From NCBI RefSeq assembly GCF_023238205.1, contig NZ_CP096659.1:558001-622000 (forward strand): a DNA stretch of 64,000 bases, in the 5' to 3' direction. Positions 50,329 through 59,004 of the stretch are shown in pieces. How positions within the stretch are numbered: position 1 is the first letter of the stretch; every line of letters starts with the position of its first letter. The DNA is from Halorussus limi. Lineage in GTDB: Archaea; Halobacteriota; Halobacteria; Halobacteriales; Haladaptataceae. Made by a program: the position numbers and the translations under genes. The notes beneath the pieces were generated by a model, which ran no database searches, had not been told where the DNA came from, and saw nothing but the letters and a program-made list of their open reading frames with translations.

Positions 50329-51375
50329 ATGAAGGCCGTCCAGTTCAGCGACCACGGGGACCGGAGCGTCATCGACTACGGCGACTTCCCGGACCCGACG
50401 CCGGACCGCGACGAGGTACTGGTGGACGTGAAAGCAGGCGCGCTCAATCACCTCGACGTGTGGACTCGGAGGGGACTGCCCGGAATCGACCTCGACATGC
50501 CACACGTCCCCGGGAGCGACGCGGCGGGTGTCGTCCTCGAAGTCGGCGAGGACGTGACCCGGTTCGAACCGGGCGACCGCGTGGCGGTCTCGGCCGGCGT
50601 CTACTGCGGGAAGTGCGAGTACTGCCGCGACGGCGAGTACTCGATGTGCGTCAACTACCACATCATCGGCGAACACGTCCGGGGCGTCCACGGCGAACGC
50701 GCGGCGGTGCCCGAGGACAACCTCGTCGAAGTCCCCTCGGGCGTCGAGTGGGAGACGGCGGCGGCCGCGCCGCTGGTCTTCCAGACCGCGTGGCGGATGC
50801 TGCTCAACCGCGGCGACCTGACGGCGGGCGAGTCGGTGCTGGTCCTCGGCGCGTCGGGCGGCGTCGGCCACGCCGCGGTCCAGATAGCCGACTACGCGGG
50901 CGCCGAGGTGTACGCCACCGCGTCCTCCGAGGAGAAGTTGGAGTACGCGGCCGAAGTCGGCGCCGACCACACCATCAACTACGAGGACGAGGACTTCGCC
51001 GCCGAGATTCGGGAGTTGACCGGCAAGCGCGGGGTCGACATGGTGGTCGACCACGTCGGCGAGGCGACCTACCCCGACTCTATCAAGAGTCTCGCCAAGG
51101 GCGGCCGGGTCGTCACCTGCGGCGCGACCACCGGCCCGAACCCCGGTGCGGGCCTCAACCGCATCTTCTGGAATCAACTCTCGGTCATCGGTTCGACCAT
51201 GGCGAACCCCGGCGAGGTGGACGACGTGCTGGAACTCGTCTGGGACGGCACCTTCGAACCCCGCGTCCGAGAGGTCTTCCCGATGAGCGAGACGGCCCGC
51301 GCCCACGAGATGCTCGAAGAGCGCGAGGGCTTCGGTAAGGTCGTCGTCGTGCCAGACAGCGAGTACGACGAATGA
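50329..51375 (+). CDS. Zinc-binding medium-chain dehydrogenase
   Basis: A 348-residue medium-chain dehydrogenase/reductase. The structural zinc lobe is intact: four Cys in C-G-K-C-E-Y-C then C seven residues on, near residues 99-114. The nucleotide fold has GASGGVGHAAVQIADYAGAE near 182-201. The catalytic zinc Cys-His pattern is not obvious (GALNHLDVWTRRGLPGIDLD at 37-56 has His but no Cys), so it may be a quinone-oxidoreductase-like NADPH-dependent enzyme. The substrate is unknown. The next gene overlaps its stop by 4 nt (ATGA). Confidence 0.86.
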   Translation: MKAVQFSDHGDRSVIDYGDFPDPTPDRDEVLVDVKAGALNHLDVWTRRGLPGIDLDMPHVPGSDAAGVVLEVGEDVTRFEPGDRVAVSAGVYCGKCEYCRDGEYSMCVNYHIIGEHVRGVHGERAAVPEDNLVEVPSGVEWETAAAAPLVFQTAWRMLLNRGDLTAGESVLVLGASGGVGHAAVQIADYAGAEVYATASSEEKLEYAAEVGADHTINYEDEDFAAEIRELTGKRGVDMVVDHVGEATYPDSIKSLAKGGRVVTCGATTGPNPGAGLNRIFWNQLSVIGSTMANPGEVDDVLELVWDGTFEPRVREVFPMSETARAHEMLEEREGFGKVVVVPDSEYDE

Positions 51376-51695
51376 CCGAGGACACCTACACCCACCGACC
51401 CGGGAGCGTCGAGGACGGAAGCCAGCGCGGTGACCGCGACGACGACCCCGACGGGCGCTACGGCGAGGAGTCCGACGCCCACCCCGCCGCGCCGGTCGAA
51501 CGCGGGCGCGAGGAGTGGGACTGGCGCGGGTGGGTGCTGGTCGGCGTCGTCGTCCTCTGCTTCGTCGTCGTGCCGGCGACGATTCTCTATCTGCCGCCGG
51601 TCCGACCGTTCAGGTTCGCCTACCTCGTCCTCCCGATGATTCCGGCGCTCCTGCTCGGTGCGACCGCGGTCTGGTCGGCCCAGCGGTCGGAGTAA
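51372..51695 (+). CDS. Small membrane protein, coupled to the dehydrogenase
   Basis: A 107-residue protein with a polar, Asp/Arg-rich N-terminal half and two transmembrane helices (WVLVGVVVLCFVVVPATILY, about 53-72, and FAYLVLPMIPALLLGATAVW, about 82-101). Start codon overlaps the dehydrogenase stop by 4 nt (ATGA), so the two are cotranslated. Function unknown; such helper membrane proteins often anchor soluble partners but nothing shows it here. Confidence 0.7.
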   Translation: MTEDTYTHRPGSVEDGSQRGDRDDDPDGRYGEESDAHPAAPVERGREEWDWRGWVLVGVVVLCFVVVPATILYLPPVRPFRFAYLVLPMIPALLLGATAVWSAQRSE

Positions 51696-51862
51696 GTCTC
51701 TTTCTGGCTCCCGAGAGCCTTCTACACATTTCTTAGACACGGATAAATAGTTCTCTCGTCGGCTCTCGGACTCGCCGAGGTTGCGAGTGTCTGCGCGGCG
51801 ACGGCGGCGCGGACGCGACCGGAACACGGGAACGTCTTCTGACACGAACTGCGCCGTCGGCG

Positions 51863-51871
51863 TTTATTTAA
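51863..51871 (+). promoter_or_regulatory. TATA-like box of the MoaB gene
   Basis: TTTATTTAA centred 30 nt before the ATG at 51897, a strong haloarchaeal TATA box that implies leaderless transcription. Confidence 0.6.
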
Positions 51872-51896
51872 GTCCCCGTCTGCCAAATAATCACAC

Positions 51897-52535
51897 ATGG
51901 TCGATTTCCAGTCACGCGACACGCGGCGACACGACGAGGACGAGGAGTCGGTCGAGACAGAACCCGGTCGAGAGAGCGAGGACTCGACGCCGACCGACGA
52001 GACCGGTCGCGACGACGACCACCGCACCACTGACGAGGACCACCACGCCCACGACGTGGACACCCTCGGGGCGGCGGTGGTGACCGTCTCCTCCTCGCGG
52101 AGTCTCTCGGACGACCCGTCGGGCGACGCTATCGTCGCGGGACTCGAAGACGCGGGCCACAAGGTCGTGAGCCGCGACCTCATCGACGACGACTACGACG
52201 GCGTGCAGGGGTCGGTGAACGCGCTGGTCGGCCGCGACGACGTGGACGCGGTGGTGACGACCGGCGGGACCGGCGTGACGCCCGACGACGTGACCATCGA
52301 GGCGGTCGAACAGCTCTTCGACAAGGAACTGCCGGGCTTCGGCGAGTTGTTCCGCCTGCTCTCGCACGACGAAATCGGGACGAAGGTCGTGGGCACACGC
52401 GCGACGGCGGGCGTCGTGGACGGCGTAGTCGTGTTCTGTCTGCCCGGGAGCGAGAACGCCGCGCGACTCGGCGTCGAGCAGATAATCGTGGAGGAAGCGG
52501 ACCATCTGGCCGGACTGGCGAGTCGCGAGGAGTAG
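51897..52535 (+). CDS. moaB: MoaB/MogA-family molybdenum-cofactor protein
   Basis: A 212-residue protein. About 55 residues of acidic/His-rich tail (DDDHRTTDEDHHAHD region) precede the MoCF-binding domain: GAAVVTVSSSRSLSDDPSGD (about 58-77), VVTTGGTGVTPDDVTIEAVE near 120 with the molybdopterin-binding GGTG, and KVVGTRATAGVVDGVVVFCL near 163. The enzyme adenylates molybdopterin for molybdenum insertion. The extended N-terminal region is unlike bacterial MoaB (about 170 residues) and may be disordered. It has its own promoter. Confidence 0.88.
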   Translation: MVDFQSRDTRRHDEDEESVETEPGRESEDSTPTDETGRDDDHRTTDEDHHAHDVDTLGAAVVTVSSSRSLSDDPSGDAIVAGLEDAGHKVVSRDLIDDDYDGVQGSVNALVGRDDVDAVVTTGGTGVTPDDVTIEAVEQLFDKELPGFGELFRLLSHDEIGTKVVGTRATAGVVDGVVVFCLPGSENAARLGVEQIIVEEADHLAGLASREE

Positions 52536-52569
52536 GTCGGGCGAGCGACGAGAGCGGCGGTTTCTGCGG

Positions 52570-52950
52570 TCAGTGGACGATTCCCTGAAACTCGATTCGG
52601 TCCGAATAGACTCGAACGTGGACGCCCCTGTCGTCGCGGTGTTCGCCGCCCCACTCGTACGCCCCGCTCGGCCCGCCCTCGACCCGAGCGCGAATCTCGT
52701 AGGACGTGTCGTTCGCCAGCGGGTTCGCGAAACGCCGACTCTCGTCGGCGTCGAGCGTCACTGTCTCTCGGAACGCGCTCTCGGAGTCCGTCCGCGCTTC
52801 TACCGTGACGGTACTCCGTGAACTCGTCTCGTTCGACACGGACACGTCGTCGACGCTGAAGTCGTTCCGGCCGGGTCGCGTACAGCCAGCGACCGTACCG
52901 ACGAACGCGAGAGCAGTACCGCGGAGGAGAGTTCGCCTGCGGAGACCCAT
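52570..52950 (-). CDS. Small Tat-exported lipoprotein
   Basis: A 126-residue protein. MGLRRRTLLRGTALAFVGTV has the twin-arginine RRTLLR, and the lipobox AGC (about residue 22) indicates lipid attachment outside the cell. The mature part (residues 25-126) is a beta-rich domain with alternating polar residues (SVDDVSVSNETSSRSTVTVE, then VRVYSDRIEFQGIVH). The previous codon in frame is a GTG; ATG at 52950 is used here. Function unknown; probably surface or envelope related. Confidence 0.72.
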   Translation of the reverse strand: MGLRRRTLLRGTALAFVGTVAGCTRPGRNDFSVDDVSVSNETSSRSTVTVEARTDSESAFRETVTLDADESRRFANPLANDTSYEIRARVEGGPSGAYEWGGEHRDDRGVHVRVYSDRIEFQGIVH

Positions 52951-53035
52951 CACGGAACGACTCTTACCGAGAGAGAAAGTGCCTTGTGGTCGGACGCTCG
53001 GTCGGAACGTCTCGGAGTCCCGATGCGGTGCGCGG

Positions 53036-53623
53036 CTACTCGAAGTCCCGCCGCATCGCGATTTCGAACCACGGGCAGAGTCGCAACTGCCGGTACCACT
53101 CGGGATGCTCGTGGAGGCGCTCGTAGGGCACCCACATCAGGCCCGCGACCTCCTCCTCGTCGGGGTCGAGCGAGAGGTCGTCCAGCGTGACCTTCAGTAC
53201 GGCACAGACCTCGTGCTCGACGCCCGCGTTCTCGAAGTAGCGCTTGTACTCGAAGCGGTCGGTCACGCGCAGGTCGTCGTACTGGTCGGGCGTGATGCCC
53301 AGTTCCTCTTCGAGGCGCTGGCGGGTCGCCTCCTTCTGGGTCTGACCCTGCACCGGATGGGAGGCCACGGTGCCGTCCCACCACGTCCCCCAGAGGCGCT
53401 TGTCGGGCGCGCGCTGGGCCAGCAGGATGTTGCCGTCGCCGTCGAACACCAGCGAAGTGAACGCTCGGTGGCGAATCCCGTCGCCCGTGTGGGCGTCGAG
53501 TCGGTTGACGGTTTCCTGCTCCTCGTCGTCGGCGTCTACCGCGACGACGTGCTGGCGTGCGTTCTCGTGGCGGTCCTCGGGAGTCGACGTAGTGGCGTCG
53601 GCCGCCGTGTCGTCGGCGCTCAT
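53036..53623 (-). CDS. NUDIX-fold IPP-isomerase-like protein lacking the catalytic Cys
   Basis: A 195-residue type I isopentenyl-diphosphate isomerase-like NUDIX protein. The NUDIX helix is E-A-T-R-Q-R-L-E-E-E-L-G-I (about 98-110) and the later acid region is DEEEVAGLMWVP. In E. coli Idi the catalytic Cys67 sits in a V-C-G-H-P segment; here the aligned segment is WDGTVASHP with Ala in that place. Because C67A abolishes the E. coli enzyme, isomerase activity is uncertain. It may be a NUDIX hydrolase acting on another diphosphate, or use a different mechanism. The N-terminal 25 residues are disordered. Confidence 0.78.
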   Translation of the reverse strand: MSADDTAADATTSTPEDRHENARQHVVAVDADDEEQETVNRLDAHTGDGIRHRAFTSLVFDGDGNILLAQRAPDKRLWGTWWDGTVASHPVQGQTQKEATRQRLEEELGITPDQYDDLRVTDRFEYKRYFENAGVEHEVCAVLKVTLDDLSLDPDEEEVAGLMWVPYERLHEHPEWYRQLRLCPWFEIAMRRDFE

Positions 53624-54019
53624 TGGCCTCTGCTTGTCGGGGATAGCTAAAACCGTCTTCGATAGTTCGCCGCGCCGATAGTGTGGTAATTATGTCATTG
53701 GCGCGGTCGCTCCAACCAACGATTCGTCTCACCGGTCGTTCGCTGAGGTTGGTTCGCCGATAGGTCCGGTAGTCGGAATCGCCGAGCGTTCCGACTGTCG
53801 AAGTTGACGAGCGTTCCGGTGGCCGAAGCCGCCGACCGCATCCGCGACCGGAAATTCCTCCGAGCGCGCGGCCAGTGGCCCGGTCTGAAGCGCGCCAGCG
53901 CCCCGGGAGGCCGGAATCCGAATCCCCGACGCGGGGAATACGAATTTCGAAATCGAATTCCGAGACTCGTAATTCATCGTCGGATTTATTACGATGAGCG
54001 AACTTTCCACTACCAACGA
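53624..54019. other. 396-nt intergenic region between divergent genes
   Basis: Holds the promoters for the IPP-isomerase-like gene (TATA-like on the minus strand near 53646-53656) and carB. Between them is an inverted pair AACCAAC (53714-53720) and GTTGGTT (53748-53754) and the carB upstream palindrome. No ORF or RNA gene is apparent. Confidence 0.5.
53944..53991 (+). promoter_or_regulatory. carB promoter region with palindrome and TATA box
   Basis: The palindrome ATTTCGAAAT at 53944-53953 lies about 35 bp before TTTATTA at 53985-53991, the likely TATA box, which is 29-35 nt before the carB ATG. The palindrome is in a typical activator or operator position. Confidence 0.4.
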
Positions 54020-57000
54020 ATGACCGACGACACCGCAGGCGACGGACGGACGATTCTGCTCATCGGTAGCGGACCGATTCAGATCGGACAGGCCGCAGAG
54101 TTCGACTACTCCGGCGCGCAGGCCTGCCGGGCGCTGCAGGAGGAGGGTGCGCGAGTCGTGCTGGTCAACTCCAACCCCGCGACCATCATGACCGACCCGG
54201 AGATGGCCGACGAGGTGTACATCGAACCCATCACGACCGAGGCCATCGCCGAAATCATCCGGAAGGAGAACCCCGACGGCGTCATCGCGGGCCTCGGAGG
54301 CCAGACCGGCCTGAACGTCACCGCCGAACTCTCCGAGGAGGGCGTCCTGGAGGAGTACGACGTGGACATCATGGGCACGCCGCTGGACACCATCTACGCG
54401 ACCGAGGACCGCGACCTCTTCCGCCAGCGCATGCGCGACCTCGGCCAACCGGTCGCGCGCTCGACCACCATCACGCTGGACAACGACGAAGAAGTCTCGG
54501 CCATCACCGAGGAGGACCTCGAAGAGCGCGTCGAGGCCGCCGTCGAGGAAGTCGGCGGTCTCCCCGTCATCGCCCGCACCACGTACACCCTCGGCGGGTC
54601 GGGGTCCGGCGTGGTCGAAGACATGGACGAACTCCTCGTCCGCGTCCGGAAGGGTCTGCGCCTCTCGCGCAACGGCGAAGTCCTCATCACCGAATCCATC
54701 TCCGGGTGGGTCGAACTGGAGTACGAAGTGATGCGCGACGCCGGCGACTCGTGTATCATCATCTGCAACATGGAGAACATCGACCCGATGGGCATCCACA
54801 CCGGCGAATCGACGGTCGTGACGCCCTCGCAGGTCATCCCCGACGACGGTCACCAGGAGATGCGCGACGCCGCGCTCGAAGTCATCCGCGACTTGGGGAT
54901 TCAGGGTGGCTGTAACATCCAGTTCGCGTGGCGCGACGACGGCACCCCCGGCGGCGAGTACCGCGTCGTGGAGGTCAACCCGCGCGTCTCCCGGTCCTCC
55001 GCGCTCGCCTCCAAGGCGACGGGCTACCCCATCGCCCGCGTGACCGCGAAGGTCGCACTCGGCAAGCGCCTCCACGAGATAGAGAACGAGATTACGGGCC
55101 AGACCACCGCGGCCTTCGAACCGGCCATCGACTACGTGGTCACGAAGGTCCCGCGCTGGCCCAAGGACAAGTTCGGCGACGTGGACTTCGAGTTGGGCAC
55201 CGCGATGAAATCGACCGGCGAGGCGATGGCAATCGGCCGGACGTTCGAGGAGTCGCTGCTGAAAGCCCTGCGCTCCTCGGAGTACGACCCCGACGTGGAC
55301 TGGGCCGCGGTGGACGACGAGACGCTCGAAACCGACTACCTCCAGACCCCGTCGCCAGACCGTCCCTACGCGATGTTCGAGGCGTTCGACCGCGGCTACA
55401 CCGTCGAGGAAGTCGTCGAACTGACCGATATAAAGGAGTGGTACGTCGAGCGGTTCCAGAACGTCGCCGACGCCGCCGTCGCCGCCCAAGCGGGCGACTT
55501 CGAGGCCGCCGCCGAGCGCGGTTTCACCGACCACGAAATCACCTCCATCGCGGGCGGGGAGTTCGACGACACCCACGCCTCGTGGCTCCCGGCCGAGGGC
55601 GAGGTCGGAGACGCCGGGAAGGAAAAATCGACCGACGGCGGAGGCGTCGCGGTCGAGGACGTGGAGGCGAGCGCCCCCGACCGCGACTTCAAGCAGGTGG
55701 ACACCTGCGCGGGCGAGTTCGCGGCTTCGACGCCGTACTACTACTCGTCGCGCAGACCCGGCGCGGGACTGGGACGTAACGAGGTGCAGGTCGATAGGGA
55801 CGTAGAGAGCGTCGTCGTGGTCGGCGGCGGCCCCATCCGCATCGGGCAGGGCGTCGAGTTCGACTACTGTTCGGTCCACGCGGTCCGTGCGCTCCGCGAG
55901 CAGGGCATCGAGGCCCACGTCGTGAACAACAACCCCGAGACCGTCTCGACCGACTACGACACCTCCGACGGCCTGTTCTTCGAACCGATTACCGCCGAGG
56001 AGGTCGCCGACGTCATCGAGACCACCAACGCCGACGGCGTGATGGTCCAGTTCGGCGGCCAGACCTCGGTGGACATCGGCGAACCGCTCGAAGCCGAAAT
56101 CGAGCGCCGCGGACTCGACTGCGAGATTCTGGGCACCGCGGTCGAGGCGATGGACCTCGCGGAGGACCGCGACCGGTTCAACCGCCTGATGGACGAGATG
56201 GGCATCAGCCAACCCGAGGGCGGTTCCGCGACCAGCGAGGCGGAGGCGCTCGAACTCGCCCACGACATCGGCTACCCGGTCCTCGTCCGGCCCTCCTACG
56301 TCCTCGGGGGCCGCGCGATGGACGTGGTGTACGACGACGACGAGTTGAAGGAGTACATCGAGGAGGCGGTCCGGGTCTCGCCCGACAAGCCAATCCTCGT
56401 GGACGAGTTCCTCGCGGACGCGGTAGAGTTGGACGTGGACGCCGTGGCCGACGGCGAGGACGTTCTCATCGGCGGCATCATGGAACACGTCGAATCGGCC
56501 GGAGTCCACTCGGGCGACTCGGCCTGCATGATTCCCACCCGCGCTCTCGACGACGAGACGCTCGGCCGGGTCCGCGAAGTCGTCGAGGACATCGCGGTGG
56601 GACTGGACACGGTCGGCCTGCTGAACGTCCAACTCGCGGTGCAGGACGGCGAGGTACACGTGCTGGAGGCCAACCCGCGCTCGTCGCGGACCGTCCCCTT
56701 CGTCTCGAAGGCGACGGGGGTCCCCATCGCCAAACTCGCCGCGAAGGTGATGGCCGGCGAGTCGCTGGCCGAGTTGGACGCCGACGAGCAGGTGCCCGAA
56801 CAGGTCAGCGTCAAGGAAGTCGTCCTGCCCTTCGACCGCCTGCCGGGGAGCGACCCGCGCCTCGGCCCGGAGATGAAATCGACGGGCGAGGTCATGGGCA
56901 CCGCCGACACCTTCGGCAAGGCCTACGACAAGGCGCAGGACTCGACCGGGAAACCGATTCCCGAGGACGGCACCGCCTTGGTCGACCTCACGGACGACTT

Positions 57001-57304
57001 CGGGGAGTACTTCAGCACCGCGGAGTTCGGCAAGTACTTCGAGGTCGTCACGCCCGAGGAGTTCGAGGACGACGCCGACGAGTGGACCGACCGCGCCGAG
57101 CGGGCGGTCCTCGACGGCGACATCGACCTCATCGTCTCGCGGAACCGCGACCTGCTGGAGACCGCCGTCGAGGAGGAGATAACCTACTTCTCGACCGAGG
57201 CGAGCGCCGCGGCCGCGCTGGAGGCCCTCGACGCGAGGGACGAACCCCTCGACGTGGAACCGGTCGGCGACCGGCCCAAGCGGACCCGCGAGTGGGGCAA
57301 GTGA
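54020..57304 (+). CDS. carB: Carbamoyl-phosphate synthase large subunit
   Basis: A 1094-residue CPSase large chain that makes carbamoyl phosphate from bicarbonate, ammonia and two ATP, feeding arginine and pyrimidine synthesis. Two homologous ATP-grasp halves are clear: half 1 begins LLIGSGPIQIGQAAEFDYSG (about 13-32) and half 2 VVVVGGGPIRIGQGVEFDY (about 600-618). An acidic Asp/Glu/Gly-rich linker of about 30 residues sits between the halves (near 535-555). The C-terminal end includes the allosteric region and an unusual Arg/Glu-rich end. carA (small subunit) is not in the window; it may lie elsewhere. Confidence 0.96.
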   Translation: MTDDTAGDGRTILLIGSGPIQIGQAAEFDYSGAQACRALQEEGARVVLVNSNPATIMTDPEMADEVYIEPITTEAIAEIIRKENPDGVIAGLGGQTGLNVTAELSEEGVLEEYDVDIMGTPLDTIYATEDRDLFRQRMRDLGQPVARSTTITLDNDEEVSAITEEDLEERVEAAVEEVGGLPVIARTTYTLGGSGSGVVEDMDELLVRVRKGLRLSRNGEVLITESISGWVELEYEVMRDAGDSCIIICNMENIDPMGIHTGESTVVTPSQVIPDDGHQEMRDAALEVIRDLGIQGGCNIQFAWRDDGTPGGEYRVVEVNPRVSRSSALASKATGYPIARVTAKVALGKRLHEIENEITGQTTAAFEPAIDYVVTKVPRWPKDKFGDVDFELGTAMKSTGEAMAIGRTFEESLLKALRSSEYDPDVDWAAVDDETLETDYLQTPSPDRPYAMFEAFDRGYTVEEVVELTDIKEWYVERFQNVADAAVAAQAGDFEAAAERGFTDHEITSIAGGEFDDTHASWLPAEGEVGDAGKEKSTDGGGVAVEDVEASAPDRDFKQVDTCAGEFAASTPYYYSSRRPGAGLGRNEVQVDRDVESVVVVGGGPIRIGQGVEFDYCSVHAVRALREQGIEAHVVNNNPETVSTDYDTSDGLFFEPITAEEVADVIETTNADGVMVQFGGQTSVDIGEPLEAEIERRGLDCEILGTAVEAMDLAEDRDRFNRLMDEMGISQPEGGSATSEAEALELAHDIGYPVLVRPSYVLGGRAMDVVYDDDELKEYIEEAVRVSPDKPILVDEFLADAVELDVDAVADGEDVLIGGIMEHVESAGVHSGDSACMIPTRALDDETLGRVREVVEDIAVGLDTVGLLNVQLAVQDGEVHVLEANPRSSRTVPFVSKATGVPIAKLAAKVMAGESLAELDADEQVPEQVSVKEVVLPFDRLPGSDPRLGPEMKSTGEVMGTADTFGKAYDKAQDSTGKPIPEDGTALVDLTDDFGEYFSTAEFGKYFEVVTPEEFEDDADEWTDRAERAVLDGDIDLIVSRNRDLLETAVEEEITYFSTEASAAAALEALDARDEPLDVEPVGDRPKRTREWGK

Positions 57305-57332
57305 CCGAGGCTGGTCCCGACGCGGTCGACGG

Positions 57333-57608
57333 CTAGAGAACCGCGAGACCGGCCGCCCCGCCCGCGAGCAGGGCCGCCAGCGCGTACCACGGTTCGCGCC
57401 GGACGGTCCGCTGGGCGGCCGGTATCTCGCCGGTGTACTTTAGTCCGAGCGCCACCGCGACGAACGTGGCAGTGACGCCGACCGCCACCGTCGTCCGGCC
57501 GATTCCGTGGGCGTAACCGGCGAGAACACCGATTATCGCGCCGAGGATGGCGGCGTGGAGTTCCGTGTACGTGAATGAGTTACCGCTCTGGAGGACAGCG
57601 TTTCCCAT
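57333..57608 (-). CDS. Small membrane protein
   Basis: A 91-residue protein with three predicted transmembrane helices (ELHAAILGAIIGVLAGYAHG, about 16-35; TTVAVGVTATFVAVALGLKY, about 39-58; and WYALAALLAGGAAGLAVL at the end). The ATG at 57608 opens an MGNAVLQSGNSFTYTE leader. It is convergent with carB. No family recognised. Confidence 0.65.
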   Translation of the reverse strand: MGNAVLQSGNSFTYTELHAAILGAIIGVLAGYAHGIGRTTVAVGVTATFVAVALGLKYTGEIPAAQRTVRREPWYALAALLAGGAAGLAVL

Positions 57609-57664
57609 GGCCGGAGTTAGGAACCGCCGAGGTTAAATTTGTTTTCTCGGGTTCGAAAATAGGT

Positions 57665-58021
57665 TCACGTTCCCACGTTGGGAAGCTCCGCCTGATACCG
57701 GAGCAGTTGGTCGGCGCGCTCGGCCTTCGCCAGCAACACCTCTTTGAGCGTCGGCGGATTCCGGATGTCGGTGTCGTCGAGGAGGTCCTCGGGGAGCGCC
57801 AGCGTTCCCTCCGGGACCCCGTCCTCTCCGGAGACGGCGACGTGCTGATTGTCGACTTTCATCACGAGCGGACTGTCGAGGCGCTCGATGCCCTCGCCGG
57901 AGGCGTACAGTTGCTCGTTTATCTGTTCGTGCTGGTCGCGGCGGATGGCCGCGCGGTCGCCCTCGAACGGTTCGACGTAGAGCCGCCCGAGGTAGTAGCC
58001 GCTGGAGAACTCTGCGAACAT
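57665..58021 (-). CDS. Conserved haloarchaeal protein, DUF5802-like
   Basis: A 118-residue soluble protein. It begins MFAEFSSGYYLGRLYVEPFE and contains RDQHEQINEQLYASGEGIER, then the C-terminal NPPTLKEVLLAKAERADQLL helix. I recognise this as like the haloarchaeal DUF5802 family (from memory). TATA-like sites lie 20 nt (ATATCGT region) and 50 nt (TATATAG) upstream. Function unknown; its size and high conservation among haloarchaea suggest a housekeeping role. Confidence 0.78.
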   Translation of the reverse strand: MFAEFSSGYYLGRLYVEPFEGDRAAIRRDQHEQINEQLYASGEGIERLDSPLVMKVDNQHVAVSGEDGVPEGTLALPEDLLDDTDIRNPPTLKEVLLAKAERADQLLRYQAELPNVGT

Positions 58022-58241
58022 GTGACAAGCTATCGTATATCGTTGCCACGGATGAACCTTTCGGGTAGAACTATATAGTAGCGCAAAACCAGTTTTAATA
58101 CCCTTCGACTTCGACCGGTCGCTGTCGGTCGAGTGTCACTCACGCCCGTCGGCGGGCGCACCGTCGCCGAGCGGATTCGTCGCGCGTCCGCCCTCGACAG
58201 TTCTGAGAAGACCTATGACGCTGGCGTTCCGGACTGTCAGT

Positions 58242-58889
58242 ATGAGAAGTTTCGAGCGTGTCGCGCGGCGATTTCTCGAAGACGGCCCGAACCTCGCGTG
58301 GCTTCTCGCGGTCAACGTGTTGGCGATGCTCGTCGGCGTGCGCTTCTACGTCGAGACGATGCCCGAGGTGCCGACCTACCTCTGGCCGTTCTACGCCGAC
58401 TCGCCCGCCGCGCTGTTCCTCGTCACGCTCTCGCTGGCCACGCTCCTGCCGAATCTGGGCCGGCGCGCCGCCGACGCTCCCCGGAACCGCGCGCTCGCGT
58501 ACCTCCACACGCTGGCGTTCGCGTGGTTGGTCAAGTACGGTCTCTGGACGTTCGTCTCGCTGAACCTCGGTTTCTCGGCGTACTTCGGGCCGCCGTGGAA
58601 CAGCGACGCCTTCTGGGCCTACTGGTTCATCATCGCGACCCACCTCGGATTCGTGGCCGAGGCCGCCCTGTTGCCCTACTACGGCGCGACGACGCGGGGC
58701 GCGCTGGCGACCGCGCTCGCGGCCCTGCTGGCGAACGACGCCCTCGACTACCTGCTCGGTCTCCACCCGCCGCTCCGATACGACCCTGACCTGCTGTTGC
58801 CCGCGGCGACCGTCGCGCTCTCGATACTGGCGGTCGCGGCGGCGGCCCGCGCGTTCGACCGTCTATCGGAGAGTTCCCGTCCTACGTAG
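58242..58889 (+). CDS. DUF1405 membrane protein
   Basis: A 215-residue integral membrane protein with about six transmembrane helices (LAWLLAVNVLAMLVGVRFYV; PAALFLVTLSLATLLPNLGR; a third near YLHTLAFAWLVKYGLWTFVS; another near FWAYWFIIATHLGFVAEAAL; and two near the C-terminus). This is the DUF1405 layout. Start at 58242 (MRSFERVARRF) puts a short charged helix before the first membrane helix; an in-frame ATG at 58215 would add nine residues. Family function unknown. The stop codon lies inside a short hairpin (see terminator). Confidence 0.75.
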   Translation: MRSFERVARRFLEDGPNLAWLLAVNVLAMLVGVRFYVETMPEVPTYLWPFYADSPAALFLVTLSLATLLPNLGRRAADAPRNRALAYLHTLAFAWLVKYGLWTFVSLNLGFSAYFGPPWNSDAFWAYWFIIATHLGFVAEAALLPYYGATTRGALATALAALLANDALDYLLGLHPPLRYDPDLLLPAATVALSILAVAAAARAFDRLSESSRPT

Positions 58890-58901
58890 AGAGTTTCTAC
58901 G
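58885..58901 (+). terminator. Possible intrinsic terminator
   Basis: CGTAGA-GAGTT-TCTACG forms a 6-bp stem with a 5-nt loop that covers the DUF1405 stop codon, followed by CCGATTTTAAAC with a short T-run. A weak candidate only. Confidence 0.3.
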
Positions 58902-58973
58902 CCGATTTTAAACTCTAAGGATGTTTTTGAGGGGCCGAAAGCGAGCCGTGAACGGAACGAACGAATGTCTGCC

Positions 58974-58980
58974 TTTTTAA
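58974..58980 (+). promoter_or_regulatory. TATA-like box of the Gly-Asn-rich protein gene
   Basis: TTTTTAA centred 28 nt before the ATG at 59005, fitting a leaderless transcript. Confidence 0.55.
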
Positions 58981-59004
58981 GCTGGGGACCTAAAAGTCGA
59001 ACCG

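Noticed and set aside
53714-53754. Inverted pair AACCAAC/GTTGGTT upstream of carB as an RNA hairpin
   Set aside because: The loop is about 27 nt and the stem short; nothing else supports a function.
53729-56659. Very long open frame antisense to carB
   Set aside because: Shadow of the carB codons on the other strand; no domain, and the sense strand is a full carbamoyl-phosphate synthase.
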